A stretch of DNA of 64,000 nt. It comes from Metarhizium brunneum (taxonomy: Eukaryota > Ascomycota > Sordariomycetes > Hypocreales > Clavicipitaceae). Both the position numbers and the translations under genes were made by a program. The notes under the pieces are model-generated. The model did not search any database and was not told where the DNA came from. It was given only the letters and a program-made list of their open reading frames with translations. Numbering within the stretch: position 1 is the stretch's first letter; each line of letters opens with the position of its first letter. This document shows, piece by piece, positions 43,536-55,666 of the stretch. The stretch is from assembly GCF_013426205.1 (NCBI RefSeq), contig NC_089423.1, positions 5,704,001 through 5,768,000 of the forward strand, written 5' to 3'.

Positions 43536-45193
43536 CTAGTAAACATAGCGAAAGTACGGGTTCTGCTTGTCTGTTAAATCCTGAAAAGCAAGCTTAGCCC
43601 GCTCTGTCTCATCCTCTGGGACGGCCATGTTCTTCTTATTTGCCCGAAACAAAACCAGGTACAATGCGGCCGCGGCAAGAATGCAAATCACATAGCTGTC
43701 ACGCGGTCAGGGACGGGCTGATGGCGGCGCAAGGCAAAGAGAGAGAAAAAAAACCTTACCATATAATCAAGCCCGACCACAGGGCGGGATAATGGTCCTC
43801 CCTGGTCTCAGACCAAACCAGCTGCGGGCCGACAATGTTGCCCACGCAATAGGCGACAAAGGTCGTGGCCGCCATGAAGCTCTTCTTGGTGTGGCCAGCG
43901 ACGTTGGACATCCCAATGGAGATGGTGAGACTAGCAGTGCCGCCGAAGAAGCCGGTGATTGTATATCCGACGACAGGCGCGGCCGCGTGGTGCGTCCACT
44001 CGCTCTTCCAGATGAGCGCGCAGCCAGCGATGACGGGGAGGCAGCACGCGACGAGCATGGCGATACGGGCGTTGGGGAAGCGGGAGCCAAGGCAGCCCGT
44101 GGCCACGATGACGACGGCGCAGAGCGCCCCGAGCGGGAACTGCAGCAGGACGGACTGCAGGGCGGACCATCCAAAGGTCGAGACGATGAGGGGGCCGAAG
44201 CCGCTGACGGCGCCGTTGACGGTATACGTCGCGGCCATGATCAAGGCGACGAGCCAGACCTTGGCGTCGGCAGCGGCCTCCCTGACTTGCGACGGCTTGA
44301 ACCTCGCGCAGCGCAGGCCGGTCTGGCCGTGGCGGAGGCGCTCCACGGCCGCGAAGCGCTCCTCGGGCGTGAGGAACCACGCCGACACGGGGGAGCTGGG
44401 GATCGCGAAGCACAGGCACCCGAAGAGCAGGGTCAGCGCGCCGGCCAGCAGGTAGATGTACTGCCACGGGCGCAGGGCGCCGCCGGCGACGTGGGCGAAG
44501 GCGTAGTTCAGGCCGCCGCCGACGAGGACGAAGGAGCCGTTGCTGCTGTACCACCAGCTCTGGCGGGCAGACTGCTCCGACTGCGTGTAGTAGCTGGAGA
44601 CGATGCACATGAAGCCCGTGGGCACGATGCTCTCGACGAAGCCCAGCGAGAAGCGCTGGACGTAGAGTCCCCGCCACGAGGTCACGGCCGCGGTGAGCAT
44701 GCATATGGCCCCCCAGAGAATGACAATGACTCCCAGCATTCGGCCCATGTTGAAGCGCTGCAGGGCGTATGTCATGGGGTACAGCCCGGCGAGCATGCCA
44801 AAGTAGAAGAGGGACGTGGCCCAGCTGAGGCGCCGCGTGTCGACTGTCGGCGGAGATGTTGCATTGTCGGTGATGAAGAGGTCCAGATCTCGGGTCATGC
44901 CGAAAAGAACCGCGGAGCCGAGTATGGCCTTGTCGTAATATACGAGCCCGTCTGAGAGGGTTGGTTAGCAACGGTTTCTCGTCCTCTGTCGTCTGCTTGG
45001 GGGGTGGGTGATGTTTGTACACACATCCAAGTACCATGGTTGGCATCAGAAACATGTCAATCTTGCGAACGACTCTCGCCTCGACCGCAGGGTCAATGGC
45101 ATGCTTCTCCTCGCCTACCATGGCTATCGCGTCATCCTTTTCGGAGGATGCCATGGGCGTGGCGGCGATGTCGGCTTCATCTGCGGTGGCCAT
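43536..45193 (-). CDS. MFS permease, allantoate/anion:cation symporter (Dal5-like) family
   Basis: Twelve-helix plasma-membrane transporter for small organic anions or vitamins. Exons 45193-45025, 44951-43760 and 43695-43536; 506 aa. The first junction makes MVLGYGLVYYDKAILGSA, the canonical first helix (the YxLxYLDK-type motif). Further marks: YPMTYALQRF, GRMLGVIVILWGAICMLTA, LGFVESIVPTGFMCI, WWYSSNGSF, TYTVNGAVSGFGPLIVSTFG, GYTITGFFGGTASLTI and GNIVGPQLVW. The last exon (YVICILAAAALYLVLFRANK...NPYFRYVY) is the usual helix 12 and tail. The ATG at 45193 is used because the longer frame begins with TTG. The substrate cannot be fixed by sequence. Divergent from the NmrA-like gene. Confidence 0.92.
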
Positions 45194-46677
45194 TCCGAAA
45201 CTCAATTGGCATGGCCAGTGGTGCGCCAGGAAGCGAAGCGTTTAACAAGACAAAGAAGAAACAAAGACGGTTTTGCTTTATTATAGTTGATGTGTGCATT
45301 ATTTGCTTTGACTCGTGTACTGTGGTGTGCGTGCGGCAGAAATGTTGACATGTTTGTTTTCACAAATGGCATACTTATTACATGATGGTTTCTCAAATTT
45401 ATTGGACCGGACCGGACCGGATAACCGTCAACTTGTCGAAAGACTACAGAACCCCGCTATTTGCGCTAAATTAGCCCCAAGACATGCATCTGGTTGACAG
45501 GGGTCACCGTCAATCTGTCAACTTGACTTGCTGGCGAGAGCTGGTGATTGGTGAGGCGTTGGTTTCCAGAGCTTCGAATGTTAGCATCAAGCGGTGCGCC
45601 ATCGAGGTTCAAATGCCAGTTTGTGACAGAATATATTTGCCGTGTTCACCAAATAGTACCCACGAATATATTACTGTAATATCATTGATATCATAGTATA
45701 GAGCGCGATAGTCAGGCCCCTGATCTGATCAGGTAGTTTGCCCTCCACGGGAATATCCCACCGATTAGGACCAAGGACTTGCATCTGTCGCCAAAATGGC
45801 TTTTGGCTAGCATATCCCTCAATTCTCCCCGAGGTCAGTTGGCGTGATAATTTGGACCTTTTCGGAAACTCCTGTGTCGAACCAACTTGATTAATCGCAC
45901 CATCACTTGCTCTCAGCAGTGTTTTGTCTGTGGAAAAAGCATAACAGCATGCCGGAAACAAAAGAGAATTAAATCGAGCACCTACTTGTGTGATGCGCGG
46001 TACGACAGCTTTGCCTCGCCACATATGCTTTGCGCGCCCTACTGATGTCAAAGTTGGTGATATTATCAATCAATAGGCTTGGCAGGGCCGCGGGGACTGT
46101 AGACAAGATACAATTTGTAATATAACCCTGATGACTTTGATACCTCCAAAACCTTGTATCGACGTAGACGCATCTCACATGCCAGAGCAGTGACTACTTG
46201 TTTCGTTGCGCAACGAGTCCATCAGGAACATGTATTTTAACGACTCGGCCAAAAGGAGAGGCCTCCTACAAGTGGACGTCTTAATTTGACACATCTCCTG
46301 TTTTTCCTTTCATGTTGCAACAAGATGTGCTCGGGCTTCCATTACGCCAGCTCCCGCTCTCTCGACTTGAAGACACGTTGACATCTACACTGAAAGCATT
46401 CATGGCTGCCTAAACTCCGCATTACATGCCAGCGCTTCCCCGGTTTGTCTAACTGTATTTGGTCAATATCCTTCATCTCGACGGAATCCCGTCAAGTGCC
46501 AAGGCGCCCTGCCTCGATGATTCGAGCCCAATTAATAATGCCGAGGGCCGTGACGCCTGTCCAAAGAAGCTTAAATAGAATCCCGAGTCCCCGGCGGCGC
46601 CACGAAATGACCCATACGCATCGACCGCAAGGAGCACACAATTCATACTAGTCATCATCTCAACTTCCAACACCAAC
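45194..46677. other. 1.5-kb divergent intergenic region
   Basis: Between the MFS and NmrA-like starts. Contains the direct repeat GGACCGGACCGGAC (about 45405-45420) and AT-rich pieces. TTTAAATAG lies 100-110 nt before the NmrA-like ATG and may serve as a TATA element. No coding frame. Confidence 0.45.
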
Positions 46678-47592
46678 ATGAAGGTTGCCATCGTGGCCGC
46701 CGGCGATCTCGCCCGCTACTTCATCGAGGAGCTCCGTGCTCAGGGCCACGAAGTCATAACCATCTCCCGCTCCAAGAAGGACCACCTCGACAAACTCGGC
46801 ATCTCCCAACACGTATCCGACTACTCAGTCTCAAGCCTGACCAGCATCCTCAATGACTGCGACGCCGTGATTTGCACCATCCGCGCCGGCGTCCCCAACT
46901 TCACCACCGTCCACAAAGCTATTCTCCAAGCGTGCCAGACTTCACCCAGATGCAAGCGCTTTATCCCGTCCGCATGGTCCGGTAATCTCGAAGGGTTCCC
47001 CGACGAGCCACTCGAATGGGCCGACGAGCTACAGCCCACGCTTCGGGCGTTGGGGGCCCAGAAGGAAGTGAGTTGGAGTGCGATATGCCCCGGGTGGTAC
47101 GCAGACTACGTGTATCCCGCCAAACAGCGCTACCTAGTTGACATTGGGGAGATGTGGCCCCAGAACTACAAGGACAAGGAGTTCACGCTCTATGGGAAGG
47201 GGAGCCAGCTCGTCAACTTCACGTCGGTGCGCGACACTGCTCGTGCGACGATTATGCTTCTGCAGCACGATCGTCACGAGTGGGACCAGTACACCTATCT
47301 GTCTGGCGAGCAGCGCACTTGGAAACAGCTGAGTGAGTTTATCACGGCCCGGGATCCAGCGTATACCGTCAAGAGCAAGTCGCTGGCGAGCAGTATCAGG
47401 CAGTACATCGCCAGGGAGAGCGAGGAGAGTACCACGGCGGCTATTTTTGAAATCTGGGGCCACTCAGAGTCATTGATGTTTCCTTGGGAAAAGGCCCAGA
47501 GGCACCGGGAGAAGTTCTTTCGAGGCCTCAAGTTCCGCACGATTGCCGAGTTGGCCGATGAGGCGGCTGCGGCGCCGGCGAGCTTTCCGTGA
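46678..47592 (+). CDS. NmrA-like / isoflavone-reductase-like NAD(P)-binding protein
   Basis: Single exon, 304 aa, cytosolic atypical short-chain dehydrogenase. It begins immediately with the nucleotide-binding strand MKVAIVAAGDLARYFIEELRAQGHEV, a variant of GxxGxxG in which the first glycine is replaced by alanine. RFIPSAWSGNLEGFP (about 99-113) corresponds to the family's FxPSxxG block, and SWSAICPGWYADYVYP and VNFTSVRDTARATIMLL are also typical. The catalytic Lys/Tyr of classical reductases is not evident, so it may be a redox sensor or a reductase; unresolved. Confidence 0.85.
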   Translation: MKVAIVAAGDLARYFIEELRAQGHEVITISRSKKDHLDKLGISQHVSDYSVSSLTSILNDCDAVICTIRAGVPNFTTVHKAILQACQTSPRCKRFIPSAWSGNLEGFPDEPLEWADELQPTLRALGAQKEVSWSAICPGWYADYVYPAKQRYLVDIGEMWPQNYKDKEFTLYGKGSQLVNFTSVRDTARATIMLLQHDRHEWDQYTYLSGEQRTWKQLSEFITARDPAYTVKSKSLASSIRQYIARESEESTTAAIFEIWGHSESLMFPWEKAQRHREKFFRGLKFRTIAELADEAAAAPASFP

Positions 47593-47914
47593 TACTCCCG
47601 GAATCACAGTGGCTTTGTGGTAGTGCCCAGATTGTATTTTGATTGAGAGGAATAATCGAGAAAGAGAAACATGGTCATTGCTCATTCTACTTTGGACTGT
47701 CTGTGTTATGCAAAAAGACTGTATTCTGTGACCAGCAAAGCTCTTTACGAGGCTCAGACACACACGTCCTTCACTCTAATGAGCGGCTTTTGGTACTGCA
47801 CCCAGTATACAGACTCACAAGAGCCTGATTAACAATATCCAACCACCCATAGACAATGGCCACATCACTCTTCAGCTTGCCCTGCCTAACCTAGTGTGCC
47901 GTTTCTTCCCGAGC
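47593..47914. other. Short intergenic spacer
   Basis: About 320 nt convergent between the NmrA-like gene and the dehydrogenase pseudogene. Nothing seen. Confidence 0.45.
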
Positions 47915-48614
47915 TCAAGGCCACAGCTCAGTGTGATCCGTGACGACAAATCCCAGAATCTTGACCCGCGTCGAATCACTTTGTAGTAGTTTGTCAGGTT
48001 CAAATGCTTTTCTCCACGCTTGTGCTGCGTGATCATGCCGCATTCGACGACACGAGCCCCTGGTTAGCCTGCCCAAGACACATGTCCAGGATTTCGGCTC
48101 TCCGACTTGTGTCATTCCCACCCCCGCCGTCATCCCCGTCAAGCCGCACATGGACAAGAGCTGGTGTGTCTCGCTGACTCTGGGTAGGGTTGAAGCTGGC
48201 CCAAACAGTCCCTCGGGTACAATGGCATATTCGGCCCAGCCACTTACCCGGTTGCTCCTGGTCGCAATGACACGGGCGGCCGAAAAGCTACGCATAGTGT
48301 CCCCAGTTTCGACTGAAGGCAGATATGATCTCGTTTCTGAATAAGAAGGAATAGTAGAACTGTCAACCTTGACCGTCTGGGATGCAACTGCTCCTCTGTC
48401 TGGAAGATTTTGCTGCAGCCCTTCAAGGTAACGTACCCTTGAGCCATCCTCGCATCGCTGGCTCCAAAGAAATCAGCAAAACTTCGACAAGAACTTCGCC
48501 ATTCTTCAGGTCTTTCGAGGAAGGCGCGAGGTCGGTTACTTTTCGAAACGTCTCTCCCGGGATGATATTGCCCTCGGGGCGTTTGTTGTTTACCACCACA
48601 TGTGCGTCGGTCAT
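47915..48614 (-). pseudogene. Decayed NADP-dependent medium-chain dehydrogenase (LTB4-12HD/PTGR-like)
   Basis: The first exon from ATG 48614 is good: NNKRPEGNIIPGETF, EVLVEVLLISLEPAMRGWLK. The first intron (donor GTACGT, acceptor TTCAG) still splices in phase to ETRSYLPSVETGDTMRSFSAARVI, and GWAEYAIVPEG and CGLTGMTAGVGMTQVGEPK follow. Then the Rossmann core with its glycine motif is absent. The sequence jumps to a piece that reads ARVVECGMITQHK in one frame and TRVKILGFVVTDH in another. This means an internal deletion of roughly 90-100 codons plus at least two frameshifts; a small piece before GWAEYA is also missing. It cannot bind cofactor. Boundaries are approximate. Confidence 0.83.
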
Positions 48615-49162
48615 ATTGGGTCTTCAGGTTGCGATGAGTCTCGATTTTTCAGTTTAGTAGTATTCAGACAAGTCGGTGTGCTTTCTTGGGCTTGAAGCCG
48701 GCCGATTTGGAAGATCGAGACAAATAGGCGAGCTACCTGTCGTTATCACCGCGGCTTCTCCCCCAGCACACACCGCTTGGTGCCTCTGGACATAGGCCAA
48801 CAACTTTTGCCATGCCCTGAGGCCATCTGGTTCCTTATACAGTGATATGTTTCGTCATGTCATTCATTTTGGCGTAATGCACCCCACTCAATGTCTCTGT
48901 CTGGCATCTCGCTCAAGTGAAGTGATCCAATGTTCATGCAGGCCACGCTTCGAATTCGGGTCGTAACTCATTGTATTCGTATACCTACTGCTGTAGCCCC
49001 CATTATGCCACAAAATTCACGTCAAACCAAATTTTATACCATGCTAATGCTATATATGGTTCCTTTATCCAACAAATACCATATCCTAACCAAAATGGCG
49101 ACTCCGAGGTTCTTCTGGCTATTCTACTGATGCACCCAAAACTTGTATGAGAATACCGTCGT
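48615..49162. other. Intergenic region
   Basis: Upstream of the dehydrogenase pseudogene and 3' of the ArsB/NhaD-type gene; no coding content recognised. Confidence 0.45.
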
Positions 49163-51558
49163 CTAGGTATGATTGTACGGCTTATCGCTTCGCACAATGT
49201 ATACTTGCCCAGTCAGAACTGCGCAGCCCACAATCATGGCGATTGCAATAATTGGGAGATTGACGCGGGCGAATTCGAGTCTCTGAACGTGAATATGCTT
49301 GCGAGACAAGATATCCCTCCAAAGAAGCCCCGCGAGAGATGCGCTGAACGCAGTGCTAAATGCGCCGTAATTTACTCCAATTGCCATGCTGTACACGGTG
49401 GCCCAAAATGTGCGATCACTGATGTCGGTCTGATTTACAATATTGATCTTCTGCCACGCTTGAATGACTCGGGATAACAAGATGGTCGTACCAATGTTCG
49501 TGCCAGCAAACTACGCAAAGTCAGTATCAGATTAACAACAGGGACACGAAGAGAATGTGGGCAAAACGTACATTGCATAGCACTACGGACAGGAAACCCA
49601 TACCACCAATAGCACCAACAGTTCCCGTCTTCTTCACCCAGTGATCCCAACCGTGTGCAAAAACAGGAATCCAGCCTTTGGTGACTAGTGCTTGGACAAG
49701 CACAAACATTGAGAATGCGAAAGGGACCAGAGCAAACGGCAAATGTAGTATGACAGCCGCTGCTGTAGGGAATGTTTCCCGGCACCATCTAAGCCCATTT
49801 TTCGAAAGTGAAGTCAGTGTAGCAGGGCCACTTTCTTTTGTAAAAGGCAGATCTCGTGAATCTCGTCCATCTTCACCAACTTCCCCGCTGGATGACGAAA
49901 TGAACAAGTTAGGGGACGGGGTTACAGATGTCGTACGGTCGAGTTTAGTGTTTTGGAATTTTGCAGTCTTTTCGCCATTTGAAATGTGTTTATCTGTAGC
50001 ATTCTCAGCTGCTGGGACTGGCTGTGAAGTAATGGATTCGGATTCGGAACTGGTAGCAATCGTTGCCCCATCAGTATTTTGGGACACAAGGATTGCAGGA
50101 GGTGAAGGTAACATCGGCTTTCCACCCATTGTACCAGCTGCATTTCCAGATTTGGAAAGGGGCTCTTTAAGCTCATAAGTATGTGCGTTCTCAGTAGCTG
50201 CGTTCGTCTCCGAGAACCTCGCCTGGTCTCTTTCTCGCAGAGCCCGCTCTTCTCGTGCAGTCTCAAGTTCCAGCCGGCCCCTGCGAGCGATTTGTCTGGT
50301 TTCGGCACGATGAAACCAACCAAAACCAATGTCCCAGCAAAACATTACGAATGCTGCTGGCAGTGTTACCCAGAAAACAGGATGAGCTTCGGTGCCGGTG
50401 CTAACAGCATTGATAACCAGGACAGTGATGAGTGTTGCGGCCATGATGACAGCGCCAAAGGCCGCGCCGCCCTTGTCCAAGAATGGATTCATAATTTCCT
50501 CCAATGATAAGACTTTGGTCTGTTCGTCATTGGACGTACTGTTCTCGTCCTCTTCCATCGGTCCACGTGCGTGTGGAATGTTGGGGTTGACGGGTTTCTT
50601 GGTTCTAGCCTCTGGCGGCAGTTCGTGCATTTCGATGGAATATGGGATCAAAGCCTCGTTTGCGAAGACAATGTACAGGAGGAAGGGGAAGAGCACAACA
50701 GCAGTCACTACCACTGGAACAATCATATTCGCTGTGTAGTTGATAAACCTGATTTGAAAGGCTCCGGCAAGGACCAGGTTTGTGGGGTTGGAAGAGACGA
50801 GAATTGCTGAAGCAATATTTGCAACAGCAAACTGGGTGTGAATCCAAGCCCGAGGATGGACAATGTTGCTAGAAACTCTTGTCATGTAGGCGAGGAAGGC
50901 TGTGCCAGAGAGGACAATCGGGTCATTGCCGATGAAGCTGCCGATAAGAAAGAAGAAGGAGTAGAGGAAGAAGAAGAGTCGATGCCCAACTTTGCCTCCC
51001 CATTGCAGGACCTTGAAAGCAAGATAACGAATTAAACCCGACGCGTCGATAGAAATAGCGATGTATGCCAAGGTGATAAAGAAGGCCATAATATCAATGG
51101 GCGAGATATGATCGGCTCCCAGGATCCCGTCATGCACCTCTTTGCGCCCAATGGCCAGAATAGCGAGCAGGAAAAGGTCTGCTATCAACGGCGCGGTGAC
51201 AAAATTCATGGGAAAATTGAGCCGTACATAAGGCTTGACCTTGCCATTGTCATTGTCGTCGTCTGCGTCATATGGAAAAGTAGCGTTCCTCGGTGGTATG
51301 ATCCTGACATAGCTCAAAGCATTTACCAGCGCATTCCAGGCCATTCTTGGCACTAAAATCGGTATGTGAAATGGAAACAACACATTGATATCTAGAAAGA
51401 GTTGAGTCAGGTCTAGGTAAGGCGAGATCGCGTGCAACACGCATTTAGTATCATGACATTTACATACTGGTGAGAATAAAGACGATTAGTGTCATGATGG
51501 ATCGCCAGTCGCGGATCTGGTCCGTGTTTAGTGAAACGTCGTCGTCCATGCCTTCCAT
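49163..51558 (-). CDS. ArsB/NhaD-type ion transporter (arsenical-pump / citrate-transporter-like)
   Basis: Large polytopic membrane protein of the ion-transporter superfamily (CitMHS/ArsB/NhaD/P-protein). Exons 51558-51468, 51391-49572 and 49510-49163; 752 aa. The spliced N-terminus reads FILTNINVLFPFHIPILVPR. Conserved helices: LNFPMNFVTAPLIADLFLLA, ISPIDIMAFFITLAYIAIS, FLIGSFIGNDPIVLSGTAFL (the GND-type motif) and FAVANIASAILVSSNPTNLV (SNPTN transport motif). A long hydrophilic loop (about 380-545) splits the protein. The C-terminal half repeats the fold, with GFLSVVLCNFAGTNIGTTIL (NxxGTNIG). The substrate could be anions, arsenite or sodium; sequence does not decide. The alternative start ATG 51549 is three codons in. 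Confidence 0.88.
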
Positions 51559-53188
51559 GTCTTGCGTAGTAGAAAAAAAGGGAAGCGGAAGTAAGTCAAG
51601 TCCTCGCGAGGTGGAAGATATTCTATATGAATCTACCAGCGTATTGGTCTCTCACTTCACACGCTCGATTTCGGTCTATCGACGAAATCTGGGATAATAG
51701 CACTTGCCGTTGCAAAGCAAAACAGTGCAAGGAAATGCGAAAAACAAAAATATTAAAAATGAAGAAAGCGCAAGAAACAGTATGGCTCCTGTTTAAGGCT
51801 AGTTAGTTGGTCGTAGCCCCTTGTCTTGGCAAGTTATAATGGAATCTTTTGCGTTTTCGCGACTCGGCAACAGCCTCTGCATACCTACTTAAGTATGTTG
51901 CAAGCAGATTGAGGTAGGGCAAGGGGCCGACATGGCCCGGTACGCTGCAGTTTGGAAAACTCACAAATTTGAGCGGTGAGAGTGAAGACCAAGAATGCGT
52001 GCAAACGTACTGCAAGCAGGCACAGGTCAATGGCCAGTCATTGGAAGACGATGCACTCTTCAATGCTGTTCTTGAGGCCGAGCCGAAGCGCCTAGGGCAT
52101 CGAATGTATTTAAACCGAACACAGGCTGGGGTCAGGCCTAGCATGCATAGAAAGCAGAGAGCTAAACAGCAAGACAAAAACGGCCAACATTGCCGCTGTT
52201 GCGTTCCTGTTCTTGGGTCGCTGAGACCCCTTCAAACAGGCAAGACACAGAGAATGGCAGTTGTGCGGTTTGAATTCAATATTTCCAAGGGTCGAGATCG
52301 AGGTTGGTAGCCCCGAAAATATAGAACAAAGAGACTCGTGACGTGGTTGGCAGAAGGAAGGTGCAGTGGGTGTACGGGCGAATGGCACTTGCCTTTCCTC
52401 CCTTGCAATGAGCAAGGAGCAATGAGTACAGAGCGCCACCACTCTGGGGAACTGGGCAGCGTTACGTCAAGTCTGGTTTGCATTCTGTTTCAACTGATCC
52501 GGATGTGAATATTTTTATCACCACCAGTGTTGGACAAAACATGGGAACGTCACTGCTGGCAGCAGGGGCCGACTGAGCCTCACAAGAGACCGCCTTCGTT
52601 TATTGAGTCCACCAGCACTGACCATTTTCTCACGAATTTTTTTCCCATGCTGCTGCTCTGTTCGCCAAACCCGCCCTAATTCGACCGTTATTCTGCTGCC
52701 TGGCCTATGGTGTCACGGGTTTCAACAGGATGGCTGTGTTTACCTCAGACCGTTGCCATCAGCGCCCATCACCCGGCGGCCACAATTCGTCAGTTTTGCT
52801 CGATTGCAGGTCACATCAGCAGCCACACGATGCTCGTTGGCTGTGGTGGATTCTTTGTCCTACAGTGAGAAATGACAACTGAAGCCTTTTGGTGACCAAC
52901 GGAGATGGTCAGCCTCATCAATCGCATGCAAAAAAAAAAAGAGCAAGGACAACTGATTTGTGCCCCTAAAGATGACACAGGATTCGAGCTGGCTAGCCGA
53001 TTTCTGGCCTTGGTGGACAAATCCTCGTGAACTATCGTCTTTAAAGCAATCGTGCGCCTTCCTGACACGGCCACCACCAGCGGTTAGTTTTCATGCAGGC
53101 ACTTATTCCATTTTATCGCTCCGTACCTACGGCGTACGTTGTCTCATTTTAAGACCCAGCCTCCGACTTTTATAAGGCGTGGGTGCTC
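51559..53188. other. 1.6-kb divergent intergenic region
   Basis: Between the ArsB/NhaD-type gene and the seven-helix gene. Contains TACTTAAGTA (51896-51905) and a poly-A run (about 52930). Frames are short and domain-free. Confidence 0.5.
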
Positions 53189-55666
53189 ATGCCCGCTGTG
53201 TCTTCCGCCCAACTCATGAGCCGAATTGTCAGCGACGCTTTGGCGACATCAAACTATCTCTTTGCAAGAAACGATTCGAATTCAACTGAGCCTGGAATAG
53301 AGGTTGTCTGTGCCTGGCCTGTATCTGGCCAATATGGGCCAGGCTCTCGAATCTTGTAAGTGACTTCTCCATATGGCATGGCCCAGGCACTTCCCGTCTC
53401 GGCCATGAATTATCGGTCCTGGGGTTTTAACCTTATTTGACAGATACTATGTTCTCATAGCCGCATGTGTCCTCGCGCGCAAGTCAGAATGGATCAAAAA
53501 TGCCTGTATTGCAGCGGCTTTGCTGTTGCCAGCGGTGGCTGCCCTTCATGGCATTGCACTAGCAGCATTCCACCGAGACGGTATGTGCGCGTCTCTTGAT
53601 GTGTGCGTGTGTGTCCCAAATGGTCTCTACTGGCCGTCTTGATGATAGAAAACACATATAGCTGACGGGCAAATTCTTACAAGGTGCTGTTGATATGGAC
53701 ATCTATGGTGCTTTCCAACTTTGTGCCATTGGCATCTTGGCAGCCCCCGTTACCGTCAGGTTGTCAAGGACGTATTTCTATGACCCTGGTCGAAATACCA
53801 TCTTTTTATGGGCAGGACTCATTCTATCAGGCAAGTTTTGTCGATGTTAGCTCCTGGTCCGCATGCCGGGATCTTCTCCAGAATCTATCGTGTGAGCTAA
53901 TGAGATGTCCCTTAATCTAGGATTGCTAAGCTTAACCGTCGAGTTTTACAGAGCTAGGTCTATTACCTGCTCTGGGGTATACAATGGAATTCCCATCCCA
54001 GCAAGCGCCGAAGACTTTCCCTATGACAAACAGCCGCAATGTGGAATGAATTGTACCGACACGACTGGACCGCAATCGCCAATGCGGGGGGGTGCGGCAA
54101 ACAACAAATATGTGATCCCAGCCCCGGACAAGCTTACATTTGGCACCGCAACACTCCTAAGTGCAGCATGCTGTGTTCACGCTATTCTGTGGTTGGCATC
54201 CATGATGGATAAGATATTGGAGATTAATTTCAAGTCGAGATTCGGATTCGGACCCAATACCGATTTGCGCCTCGATAAGCCCATTCAGGGCACCAATGGA
54301 GCCACTGTGGGCAAGATGAACAGAGTTAATGAGACTATTCGAATTTTTATAAGCGTGGCAATAGTCCCTATTTTTGCAGGCGCTGGACTGGCGATTTTGA
54401 TTATTGGAGAAACAAACTTTTTCAGCCGTCAAGTGAGGTATGAGAATGAACCAATGGCAAGCATTGGTAAGAATCAAACCTCCTTCACTTCTCTCTAGGA
54501 TCTCCGTACCCTGTAATAGATAACACCCACTAACTATTTCCCACATCCTAACAGGTCAATGGGGGCCAATTGTTGGTACAGGGCTTGCCATTGCCGGCTC
54601 GTTATATCTCCTCTTGGCAGCAGATCTGGAAGAAGTCGGGAATGGCACTCATTCTGTGGTGGAGGAGTGCCAGTGTAAATGTTCCCATCACCCGTTACCA
54701 GAATCCGGGATTCTTAGACCAACAAGCCAAGTTCCAAGTAGCAGAGACTCTGAAAGCATGCGCAGGGCTGTGGATCATTCACCACCGCCACCCGTAATAG
54801 AATCTTTCTCGGGAATACACCATCCTTCGTCAACAACGTCCGGCTCTCTTCACGAGATGGACACACGGGAAGGAGCACCTTCAAAACGATACAGCTTTGC
54901 AACGATAAAGCATGCCGTTACTGGACAAACAACCACCGCTTCAATCACTGGGACTATGGAAGCAGGGAGTCGCCATAGGGTAGCAGAGTTTTTGACTTCT
55001 GTTGGTCAAACCCTAGGCACAGCAACACAAGGCTCATTTGACCTTTCAAAGTTCAGAGACGGCCCGGCTCTCGACTTTCCGGAAATCCCAGGAGAAAGGG
55101 AAAGAAATCGCGATCTAAACCGAGTAAAGGAAATTTACAGCCAACGACTACAGCCTGATGGCACTCGTGCGGTTTACGCATCTCGCTCAAGAGCAAGCAG
55201 CTTCAATGAAGATGGACCGTCTGGCCACGCGCTTGATGGCCTGCGTACGTCCCGCGATAAATCGCCACTACCGCATCTGTCGCGATCGGCCTCACCAGTA
55301 GCCTCTGGACCTGGAGCTTTCCGACAGCGTGTAAGCACTCTACCAGTTAGCGAGCCCAGCTCACATGAGCTACATGCTGTCGCTTCTCTACCAACTGCGT
55401 CCGGTGGAAACAGAGGCAGACAGAGGGTACGTAGAGACACTCTAGAAGTGCCCGCTCCAGTGCATTTTACCCCCCATCAACACACCTCGCTTACGGGAGA
55501 GGAAACGATAACGGGAACATCTTCTTCCTCCCCTCATCATTCGTTACCCCTATGCAATACATCCGCTATCGCGAGCGGTGCATTATGCCCAGAGTCGGGC
55601 ACGAGAACACCAGATGCCGCAACACCAACCTCATCACCACCCCTGAACAAACACCATTCTTCATGA
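53189..55666 (+). CDS. Seven-helix membrane protein with long cytosolic tail, unknown function
   Basis: Exons 53189-53355, 53444-53580, 53684-53830, 53921-54466 and 54555-55666; 702 aa, all phases consistent. Intron 3 uses a GC-AG pair (TCAG|GCAAGT...ATCTAG). Seven hydrophobic segments: YYVLIAACVLA, ACIAAALLLPAVAALHGIA, GAFQLCAIGILAAPVTV, TIFLWAGLILSGLLSLTV, TATLLSAACCVHAILWLA, IFISVAIVPIFAGAGLAILI and IVGTGLAIAGSLYLLLA. A loop after helix 4 holds SITCSGVYNG and CGMNCTDT, perhaps disulphide-linked outside. The tail (about 355-702) is Ser/Pro/Arg-rich and likely disordered. I do not recognise a named family; similar proteins occur widely in Sordariomycetes. The topology recalls a receptor, but no signalling motif is visible. 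Confidence 0.8.

Noticed and set aside
43792..44955. 387-codon plus-strand frame
   Set aside because: Antisense shadow of the MFS permease exon 2.
45671..46069. 132-codon minus-strand frame
   Set aside because: No recognisable features; composition like the surrounding spacer.
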